In this document: piece by piece, positions 1 to 4,066 of the stretch
How the letters are laid out: every line of letters begins with the position of its first letter
Numbering within the stretch: the first letter of the stretch is position 1
Assembly: GCA_026396535.1 (NCBI GenBank)
Contig: JAPLWP010000143.1
Span: 1-6,716 of the forward strand
Source: Candidatus Magasanikiibacteriota bacterium
GTDB lineage: Bacteria; Patescibacteriota; Patescibacteriia; Magasanikbacterales; GWA2-37-8
Length of the DNA stretch: 6,716 nucleotides
Direction of reading: 5' to 3'
Position numbers and translations under genes: made by a program
Notes under the pieces: generated by a model
Databases searched by the model: none
What the model was told of the DNA's origin: nothing
Seen by the model: the letters and a program-made list of their open reading frames with translations, nothing else

Positions 1-1
1 T

Positions 2-958
2 GACAACCTCACCGATAAGATTGTGGTGCCACTAGAAACCAGCACTATATTTTTTAGTATTCTTTTGGCTACTACATTCATTATTTGGTACTATTACGAA
101 AAAACACTGTCCATTCATTCTGTTTTTACAAAACGACGTGAGATATTTTATTGGTTGTCTGTTTTGTTCACTTTTGCTCTTGGTACAGCCGCCGGAGATC
201 TTATGGCAGAAGGACTCGGACTGGGTTACGCAGTAACTGGTTTTATTATAGTTGGGTTTATCGTGATCTTCGCAATCGGCTGGAAGCTCAAGCTTAATCA
301 CGTATTGTCATTTTGGCTAATTTATATTTTAACTCGACCCCTTGGCGCTTCTCTTGGCGATTATCTTTCCCAACCAGCTAAATATGGCGGCTTAGGGCTT
401 GGAGCAACAACAACAAGTTTTATCTTTGTCGGCGGCATACTGGCGATTGTGGCTTATCTTTCAATTACCAAGAAAGATGTCATTGAGAAAGAACAAAACG
501 AAGAGATTAAAGAAGAAATAAAACAAGACACAAACAGAAGCGGTATATTACAAACAGCCATTGTTGTTATTCTGCTTGTTGTCGTGGGATTAACCGGCTA
601 TCATATGCGCCAATCCCAACTACGAGCTGTTACAAATATTGTTTCTGCGCCAATCACATCATCGAGTACTAATCCAGCTCAACAATCGACATTAGGAGAC
701 TTGTCTGATTTTAGAACTATCGCTCAGGATTCACTCAATATGGTTAACGCTGGAAATCTTGCTGGTGCTAAAATACGCATAGCCGATTTGGAATATGAGT
801 GGGATAACGCAGAAGCTCGTCTCAAACCAAAAGATCCAAATAAATGGGCTGAAATTGACAGTGCTAATGATAAAGTGTTCAGACAGTTACGTGCCGTTAA
901 TCCAACCATAGATGGAAGTAGATCTGTTTTAGAGATTTTGTTAAAATTATTGGATTAA
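2..958 (+). CDS. DUF347/COG4705 membrane protein with extra C-terminal extracytoplasmic domain (5' partial)
   Basis: The reading frame is open to the left edge, so the true start is outside the window; the in-frame GTG at 23 is not the start, because the codons before it (DNLTDKI) already belong to the family pattern. Visible are about five hydrophobic helices with two DUF347-type repeats, around GTAAGDLMAEGLGLG and RPLGASLGDYL followed by GGLGLG. These repeats define COG4705 uncharacterised membrane-anchored proteins; no biochemical function is established that I can name. After the last helix comes a charged Lys/Glu linker (nt about 470-540), another hydrophobic helix (nt about 545-605), a Ser/Thr-rich spacer and a helical C-terminal domain (nt about 700-955) with a LEYEWDNAEARLKP core. 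By the topology this tail probably lies outside the cytoplasm. As far as I recall, family members of usual length end after the repeats, so the tail looks like a fusion. Stop TAA. No clear terminator follows. Family call is firm; role unknown. Confidence 0.85.
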   Translation, partial: DNLTDKIVVPLETSTIFFSILLATTFIIWYYYEKTLSIHSVFTKRREIFYWLSVLFTFALGTAAGDLMAEGLGLGYAVTGFIIVGFIVIFAIGWKLKLNHVLSFWLIYILTRPLGASLGDYLSQPAKYGGLGLGATTTSFIFVGGILAIVAYLSITKKDVIEKEQNEEIKEEIKQDTNRSGILQTAIVVILLVVVGLTGYHMRQSQLRAVTNIVSAPITSSSTNPAQQSTLGDLSDFRTIAQDSLNMVNAGNLAGAKIRIADLEYEWDNAEARLKPKDPNKWAEIDSANDKVFRQLRAVNPTIDGSRSVLEILLKLLD

Positions 959-1032
959 TCATTACAAATATCATTAATTTTGCTAATCTAAAATCACAGT
1001 AAAATTCATTTACGATCAAACAATAACGCTAT

Positions 1033-1755
1033 ATGTCTGGATGTCGCAAAATTTTTGTCATTCTGTCTTTCTTTTTAATTTTACCCCAAAGAGCGTTAGC
1101 AGCTAATTCTAATACGGCCTCTACTTCATCCGCTTCCACTGTTTATTTGACTTTTGACGCCGACATGACGCCGTTGATGCAAAAAAAACTGAAACAAGGC
1201 AAGGTAAAAGAGTGGTATGATCCGGAACTCATTTCATACTTAGAAAAAGAGCGTGTACCTGCTACTATCTTTGTCACCGGCATGTTTGCCGAAATCTATC
1301 CTAGTGTAGTAAAAAGATGGGCTGATTCTGGGTTATTTATCGTTGGCAACCATAGTTATAGTCACCCTGGCTTTACAGCTCACTGCTATGGTTTGACTAC
1401 GGTCACCTCAACAGCCGCCAAACAAGACCAGATTGAAAAGACGCAGAAAATACTTACACCGCTTATTGGGTATACTCCAACATACTTCCGTTACCCTGGT
1501 CTTTGCCACACAGCTGCTGACGATCAATTAGTAGCTTCGCTTGGGCTAAAAATTGCGCCTGCCACCATTATTTCCGGTGATGCTTTCGCAAAAAATAGTT
1601 CGGCTATTGTAAAGAATGTGCTCAAACAACTAAAGGACAACGCTGTCATTTTAATGCACACTGGGGGGCCGAATGCTCCAGCGACCACCGCGGCGGTAAA
1701 AACACTCGTACCTATATTAGAAAAGAGAGGGTTTTTATTTAAAACACTACCGTGA
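1033..1755 (+). CDS. Secreted polysaccharide deacetylase (NodB fold, carbohydrate esterase 4-like)
   Basis: This 240-residue protein probably removes N- or O-acetyl groups from cell-wall or surface glycan outside the membrane. Residues 1-23 form a signal peptide (basic Arg5/Lys6, hydrophobic core, cleavage near ALA-A), followed by a Ser/Thr linker. NodB motifs follow in order: TFDAD at 40-44 (catalytic-base and metal Asp), HSYSH at 107-111 (metal His107 and His111), RYPG at 153-156 (motif 3 Arg), a reduced motif 4 around SGDAF (Asp183, no Trp), and ILMHTGG at 206-212 (His209). The TFDADMTP variant with CYG (Cys118) and PGLC (Cys158) marks a recognisable subfamily; the two cysteines could form a disulfide. 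All metal and catalytic residues appear intact, so activity is likely, but the substrate cannot be told. The start ATG is chosen because it opens directly on the signal peptide. There is no Shine-Dalgarno sequence. A TAAAAT at 1000-1005 might be a -10, without a convincing -35. Confidence 0.9.
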   Translation: MSGCRKIFVILSFFLILPQRALAANSNTASTSSASTVYLTFDADMTPLMQKKLKQGKVKEWYDPELISYLEKERVPATIFVTGMFAEIYPSVVKRWADSGLFIVGNHSYSHPGFTAHCYGLTTVTSTAAKQDQIEKTQKILTPLIGYTPTYFRYPGLCHTAADDQLVASLGLKIAPATIISGDAFAKNSSAIVKNVLKQLKDNAVILMHTGGPNAPATTAAVKTLVPILEKRGFLFKTLP

Positions 1756-1793
1756 TGCCAACCTCATTCCGGTGTATACTTTGCCTAAAAAGG

Positions 1794-1821
1794 TTGAATT
1801 ATTAGTATTCAAAATTATAAA
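1794..1821 (+). promoter_or_regulatory. Possible weak promoter before the 31-codon ORF
   Basis: TTGAAT (1794-1799) and TATAAA (1816-1821) are separated by 16 bp. The predicted start of transcription falls at about 1828, on the ATG of the short ORF, which would make it leaderless. AT-rich intergenic DNA produces such matches by chance, so this is tentative. Confidence 0.25.
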
Positions 1822-1827
1822 TTGTCT

Positions 1828-1923
1828 ATGAAGAAGCTTGTCTCTGCCATCATTGACAATTTCTTTATTTCTATTATAAAAAAGGTGTTTCATTTAAATC
1901 CCGTACGGCTACAATTAAAATAA
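1828..1923 (+). CDS. Possible 31-residue cationic hydrophobic peptide, unrecognised
   Basis: The ORF reads MKKLVSAIIDNFFISIIKKV followed by FHLNPVRLQLK and stops at TAA. It sits in the 205-bp gap between the deacetylase and the convergent rhodanese. The peptide is basic (five Lys, one Arg, one Asp) with a hydrophobic stretch of about 10 residues that could lie on a membrane as an amphipathic helix. In favour: a plausible promoter placed exactly for leaderless transcription, and a hairpin with a T run beginning about 7 nt after the stop. Against: no Shine-Dalgarno sequence, very short length, and the hairpin is fully explained as the terminator of the opposing operon. I recognise no homologue; chance ORF is a real alternative. 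Confidence 0.3.
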   Translation: MKKLVSAIIDNFFISIIKKVFHLNPVRLQLK

Positions 1924-1957
1924 TAATACAAAAATCCGCTTATCGTAGCGGATTTTG
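1920..1957 (-). terminator. Intrinsic terminator of the arsR-rhodanese operon
   Basis: A perfect 10-bp stem pairs 1931-1940 (AAAATCCGCT) with 1947-1956 around a 6-nt loop. On the minus strand it is followed by TTTTTGTATTATTATTTT, a good U-rich tail, and it begins 5 nt after the rhodanese stop. On the plus strand the tail is TTTTG then TGGTTTATT, so it may also stop plus-strand transcription less efficiently. Confidence 0.8.
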
Positions 1958-1961
1958 TGGT

Positions 1962-2285
1962 TTATTCGAGTGGATAGCCTTCTTTGCGCCAAGCAAGCAG
2001 TCCGCTGGTTAGATTATATAATTCATCGGAGATGCCATTTGACGATAGTTGTAACAACGCTAATTCGCTTCGGCTTCCAGACAGACAGTATAAATAGATA
2101 GTTTTATAAGGACGAAGAAAATCTGCTTGATGTAAAATTTTGTCAACAGGAATATTTATTGCTCCAGAGATTTTTCCTCTTTCAAATTCTTCAGGAGTTC
2201 GTACATCAACAATAATGCTTGTTGTAGGTGTGCCTTGTTCAATGAGAGTGTGTAGTTCTTGTGCTGAAATTTGTTTCCCAATCAT
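1962..2285 (-). CDS. Single-domain rhodanese (sulfurtransferase)
   Basis: This 107-residue cytoplasmic protein is one complete rhodanese domain, of the length seen in GlpE/PspE-type single-domain enzymes. It would carry sulfane sulfur on Cys67 as a persulfide and pass it to thiols or cyanide-like acceptors. Visible landmarks are IIVDVRTPEEFERGKISGAI at residues 24-43 (the conserved Asp-Val-Arg and the GxIxGAIN substrate-side motif) and the six-residue active loop CLSGSR (67-72) with catalytic Cys67 and Arg72. The C-terminal GLLAWRKEGYPL is the usual rhodanese end. It is the second gene of an operon: only 2 bp separate it from the arsR stop, so translation is probably coupled, since no ribosome binding site is visible. 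Pairing with an ArsR repressor suggests a reactive-sulfur response rather than housekeeping sulfur transfer; the physiological acceptor cannot be read from sequence. Confidence 0.92.
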   Translation of the reverse strand: MIGKQISAQELHTLIEQGTPTTSIIVDVRTPEEFERGKISGAINIPVDKILHQADFLRPYKTIYLYCLSGSRSELALLQLSSNGISDELYNLTSGLLAWRKEGYPLE

Positions 2286-2287
2286 AG

Positions 2288-2608
2288 TTAGCTATTTTTT
2301 AAATTATTATATTTACAAATTAAACGTTTTAAATCAATGAGAAAAGGTTCTTTTGATAGGGAATAACATATTTTTTTACCATCACGTTTTGTTGTGAGTA
2401 GTTCTGCGTTGTGTAAAATTTGCAAATGATGGGATATGATAGCGATATTTGATCGGAGTGTGTCTGTAATCTCGCTGACACAAGCGCCGTTATTATTAAA
2501 AATGGTACACAAAATTTTGAGGCGAGTGTAGTCGCCAACCAATAAGAACTGTCTTGCCAAGACTTCCAAGTGACTATTATTTTTTATTGAAGTAGCAGTT
2601 TTTTTCAT
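2288..2608 (-). CDS. ArsR/SmtB-family transcriptional repressor, probable dithiol (persulfide) sensor
   Basis: This 106-residue winged-helix repressor has the family core GDYTRLKILC (25-34), a helix-turn-helix ending in IISHHLQILHNAELL (57-71), and the wing KRDGKKICYSL (74-84). It should bind DNA as a dimer and release it when modified. The classical arsenic site (ELCVCDL-type Cys-x-Cys) and the SmtB-type Asp/His helix-5 zinc site are not present. It does have Cys34 in the RL-x3-C position and Cys98 in the last helix (LKRLICKY); from memory these match the two cysteines that form the sulfur-sensing bridge in BigR and SqrR. Cys43 and Cys81 are additional. It precedes the rhodanese by 2 bp and has its own promoter with an inverted repeat over the -10, so autorepression is likely. 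The start has no Shine-Dalgarno; the predicted leader is only about 17 nt. The effector assignment is inference; a thiol-liganded metal remains an alternative. Confidence 0.88.
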   Translation of the reverse strand: MKKTATSIKNNSHLEVLARQFLLVGDYTRLKILCTIFNNNGACVSEITDTLRSNIAIISHHLQILHNAELLTTKRDGKKICYSLSKEPFLIDLKRLICKYNNLKNS

Positions 2609-2639
2609 ATATCATTCAAGCTAATGTTTGAATGATATA
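2608..2639. promoter_or_regulatory. Operator: 12-bp perfect inverted repeat upstream of arsR
   Basis: TATATCATTCAA (2608-2619) is perfectly repeated in inverse orientation as TTGAATGATATA (2628-2639), with an 8-bp spacer. The right arm contains the whole minus-strand -10 hexamer, and the left arm reaches the first base of the arsR start codon. Placement, symmetry and the TTCAA...TTGAA core suit an ArsR-family dimer, so this is very probably the autoregulatory site. Confidence 0.8.
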
Positions 2640-2660
2640 ATAAGTCTTAAATTTTGTCAA
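2632..2660 (-). promoter_or_regulatory. Promoter of the arsR-rhodanese operon
   Basis: Read on the minus strand, a perfect -35 TTGACA (2660-2655) is followed after 17 bp by TATCAT (2637-2632, five of six consensus). Transcription should begin near 2625, leaving a leader of about 17 nt. The -10 is buried in the inverted repeat, so repressor binding would occlude polymerase. Confidence 0.8.
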
Positions 2661-2682
2661 GTTTTAGATGGTATATTATAAT
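2654..2682 (+). promoter_or_regulatory. Strong divergent promoter for the leader/small-protein unit
   Basis: TTGTCA (2654-2659) and a perfect TATAAT (2677-2682) are separated by the ideal 17 bp. Transcription should start near 2689. The -35 occupies five of the six base pairs of the arsR -35 on the opposite strand, so polymerase cannot occupy both promoters at once. The operator centre lies about 65 bp upstream of this start. Confidence 0.75.
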
Positions 2683-2688
2683 CTAAAA

Positions 2689-2978
2689 AACACCGCTCAA
2701 TAAAGCGGAGTGCAGAATATCCTTCTGCTCTAGTTAAACGCCCTAGTGATGAGCGAGGAAGCTAAAATGTTAAAAGGGTACAATTTATTATGTGGTAGTA
2801 TTTTTTGATTAAGTGGATAAACCTCTAACTTTTTCTTTTAAAAGGTGTACCATATAAATAGAGCTATAAAATAGCTTTTACTAAATTATAAAGAGTCTAA
2901 GTAAATTAAAGGTCGAGACTTTAATTTTATGATAGCTCGCGTCCTGTTTAGGAATTTAATTTATTAAAAAATAAATAT
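2689..2978 (+). ncRNA. Long structured 5' leader or small RNA of unknown family
   Basis: About 290 nt lie between the strong promoter and the 49-codon ORF with no substantial ORF. Hairpins visible by eye: CCGCT/AGCGG (2693-2697 with 2704-2708) right at the predicted 5' end; GCAGAA/TTCTGC (2712-2717 with 2723-2728, loop TATCC); a long-range GGTACA/TGTACC (2777-2782 with 2846-2851); AGCTAT/ATAGCT (2862-2867 with 2871-2876); and AAATTAAAG/CTTTAATTT (from 2903, 7-nt loop). The last can be displaced by an alternative pairing of AGTCT (2894-2898) with AGACT (2916-2920). None has a convincing U tract, so transcription probably reads through to the ORF and the terminator at 3131. A 19-codon ORF (2749-2808, starting MSEEAKMLKGY) lies inside without a ribosome binding site. 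I could not match tmRNA, RNase P RNA, SRP RNA, 6S or a known riboswitch. Function unknown. Confidence 0.4.
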
Positions 2979-3128
2979 ATGTTTGCTGATCCATCTACAG
3001 AAGATTTGGAAAAAGAAGCTCATGATCATACTCAAGAAGCAGTAAAAGAAGCCACCAAAGAAGGTGCTCAAGAAGGCAGAGAAGAAGGAGAAAAAGAGGC
3101 TAAAGATGATATTCATAATAATGAATAA
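2979..3128 (+). CDS. 49-residue highly acidic helical protein with tetrad repeats, unrecognised
   Basis: The ORF begins MFADPSTEDLEKEAHDHT and ends DDIHNNE before TAA. Residues 19-42 are six tandem four-residue units of the form (K/Q/E)-E-(A/G)-x: QEAV, KEAT, KEGA, QEGR, EEGE, KEAK. With 17 Asp/Glu against 6 Lys/Arg it is strongly acidic, and it has no Cys, Trp or Tyr. It should be a soluble single helix or a partly disordered chain. An i, i+4 spacing of Ala/Gly would put the small residues on one slowly twisting face, as in Gly-x3-Gly helix pairing. Support for a real gene: a near-consensus promoter upstream and an intrinsic terminator whose stem starts 2 nt after the stop. There is no Shine-Dalgarno, as in most genes here. 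I do not recognise a family; LEA-like hydration proteins and FliH/Yae1-like Gly-x3 repeats are only loose resemblances. Confidence 0.65.
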   Translation: MFADPSTEDLEKEAHDHTQEAVKEATKEGAQEGREEGEKEAKDDIHNNE

Positions 3129-3130
3129 CA

Positions 3131-3163
3131 AAAAATGTCTCGATTGAATCGGGACATTTTTTT
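3131..3163 (+). terminator. Intrinsic terminator after the small acidic protein
   Basis: A stem of about 13 bp pairs 3131-3143 with 3149-3161 (AATGTCTCGA against TCGGGACATT, one T-G wobble) around loop TTGAA, and runs into a stretch of seven T. It closes the 2689-3163 transcription unit and insulates HU from it. Confidence 0.88.
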
Positions 3164-3206
3164 ATTTAGTGCTGTTGATAAAATCCCCGTATTTGTTGGG
3201 TGGCAC

Positions 3207-3235
3207 TTGACCGATTTTCAAAAACCCCTTATAAT
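3207..3235 (+). promoter_or_regulatory. Promoter of the HU gene
   Basis: TTGACC (3207-3212) and a perfect TATAAT (3230-3235) are spaced by 17 bp. Transcription should begin near 3242, giving an AT-rich leader of about 35 nt with no Shine-Dalgarno. Near-consensus strength fits an abundant nucleoid protein. Confidence 0.85.
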
Positions 3236-3276
3236 ATCAAAGTAATTTTAATTATTAATTAATTTTAACCAATACT

Positions 3277-3558
3277 ATGGCTAAAATGACAAAGTCAGCG
3301 ATCATCGCTTCTCTTGCCGAATCCACTGGTTTGAGCAAGAAACAGGTAGACGGTTTACTAGGTGAAATGGCCACTTTGGCTTACAAGGAAGTCAAAAAGA
3401 GTGGTGAATTCGTAGTTCCAGGTTTGGGCAAATTGGTGAAAATCAAACGTGCTGCTCGTCAGGGCCGCAACCCAGCTACTGGTGAAACTATCCAGATTGC
3501 TGCCAAGACTGTGGTGAAATTCCGCGTTGCCAAGGCTGCTAAAGAAGCTGTATTGTAA
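3277..3558 (+). CDS. HU-family DNA-binding protein
   Basis: This 93-residue protein is a full-length HU/IHF-type nucleoid protein that binds and bends DNA as a dimer. The N-terminal helical dimerisation part covers about residues 4-42 (TKSAIIASLAESTGLSKKQV and on). VVPGLGKLVKIKR (46-58) forms the strand body. The DNA-gripping arm carries GRNPATGETI (63-72) with the intercalating Pro66, and the end KFRVAKAAKEAVL (81-93) matches the family F-x-x-x-K-x-x-K-x-x-V finish. The slightly longer N-terminus (MAKMTK) starts at ATG 3277; the internal ATG at Met4 is a possible alternative but the upstream one is closer to the family. It is monocistronic, with its own promoter and terminator. Codons are dominated by GCT, GGT, CGT and AAG-type choices more than in neighbours, consistent with high expression. 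It could be called hupB/hupA-like; subtype cannot be decided. Confidence 0.95.
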   Translation: MAKMTKSAIIASLAESTGLSKKQVDGLLGEMATLAYKEVKKSGEFVVPGLGKLVKIKRAARQGRNPATGETIQIAAKTVVKFRVAKAAKEAVL

Positions 3559-3574
3559 TTTTTACACTCAAATT

Positions 3575-3605
3575 AAAGAGTCTCGAGCAATCGAGGCTCT
3601 TTTTT
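3575..3605 (+). terminator. Intrinsic terminator of the HU gene
   Basis: A 12-bp stem AAAGAGTCTCGA/TCGAGGCTCTTT (3575-3586 with 3591-3602, one T-G wobble) closes a GCAA tetraloop of the stable GNRA class and continues into TTTTTTGTTTT. It lies 16 nt after the HU stop. Confidence 0.92.
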
Positions 3606-3659
3606 GTTTTAAAATAAGCCCTCCTATATATTATATTAAAAATATAAGGGGTGGGACGA

Positions 3660-3688
3660 TTGTCATCATCGTAGTTCTGTGCTAAAAT
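3660..3688 (+). promoter_or_regulatory. Extended -10 promoter of the 116-aa protein/MFS operon
   Basis: TTGTCA (3660-3665) is followed after 17 bp by TAAAAT (3683-3688), preceded by TGC, making an extended -10. The predicted start near 3695 leaves a leader of about 19 nt of A/T-rich sequence with no Shine-Dalgarno. Confidence 0.75.
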
Positions 3689-3713
3689 ATAGCGACTTTT
3701 AAATATATATTTT

Positions 3714-4064
3714 ATGCAAGACCTACAACAGATTTTTAATCACATTCAGGAAATCAAGAAAAAGCAAAAAGATATCAAAGCGGCTTATCGGGATGCTTTG
3801 GCCGCAAGTAGTGAATATAAAAATCTAACTGATAAATCCAAAGAATTGCGCGCTCGCAAAAAAGAAATTGAAATGTCGGTGAAATCGGATTTTTCCGGAG
3901 AGTTTCAAAAATTGGATGATTACAAAATAGATTTGGAATCAGATATGACTATGCTCTCAGACGCCGCTATGACGAAGCTCATGAAAGGGGAGACAGTGCA
4001 GGTGACGGATGAATATAATACAAATTACGAACCGGTATTTTCGGTGAAGTTTAAGAAAGCTTAA
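3714..4064 (+). CDS. 116-residue coiled-coil protein of unknown function
   Basis: I do not recognise a named family. Residues 1-55 are a charged amphipathic helix typical of a coiled coil (EIKKKQKDIKAAYRDAL, then SKELRARKKEIEMSVK). A second helix covers about residues 56-92 (KLDDYKIDLESDMTMLSDAA). A short predicted beta tail ends EYNTNYEPVFSVKFKKA. The two helices with a loop between could fold as an antiparallel hairpin. There is no signal peptide, membrane segment or Cys, so it is cytosolic. It is first in an apparent operon, with only 2 bp to the MFS gene, and is driven by a strong promoter; no functional link to transport is evident. Its length, regular composition and strong promoter argue it is genuine. 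The extensive charge makes orphan-looking, lineage-restricted proteins of this type hard to place. Confidence 0.85.
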   Translation: MQDLQQIFNHIQEIKKKQKDIKAAYRDALAASSEYKNLTDKSKELRARKKEIEMSVKSDFSGEFQKLDDYKIDLESDMTMLSDAAMTKLMKGETVQVTDEYNTNYEPVFSVKFKKA

Positions 4065-4066
4065 TT

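Noticed and set aside
1819..1862. AAATTGTC/GACAATTT inverted repeat as a terminator for the deacetylase gene
   Set aside because: The 8-bp stem is mostly A/T, spans a 28-nt loop and lacks a solid T run, so it would be a poor terminator.
2614..2633. Exact match of the operator to an ATTC-N8-GAAT box I recall for SqrR
   Set aside because: ATTC and GAAT are present in the two arms but 12 bp apart, not 8, so the match to that box cannot be claimed.
2741..2775. A hammerhead-ribozyme-like string (GTGATGAG followed by GAGGAAGC) in the leader
   Set aside because: The core needs CTGATGA and a GAAA block with three joined stems; the first base differs, GAAA is absent and the flanking stems do not form.
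2749..2808. 19-codon ORF in the leader as an attenuation peptide
   Set aside because: No ribosome binding site, no run of regulatory codons and no terminator/antiterminator pair directly after it; kept only as a note in the leader entry.
2770..2851. Imperfect direct repeat TTAAAAGGGTAC and TTAAAAGGTGTAC
   Set aside because: Only two copies, short and AT-rich; the same bases are better explained as the arms of a GGTACA/TGTACC stem, and there is no sign of a mobile element or CRISPR array.
2689..2978. Leader considered as tmRNA, RNase P RNA, SRP RNA or a fluoride/c-di-GMP/SAM riboswitch
   Set aside because: None of the conserved core strings of these RNAs can be found in order; only isolated short resemblances such as GAGGAAG occur.
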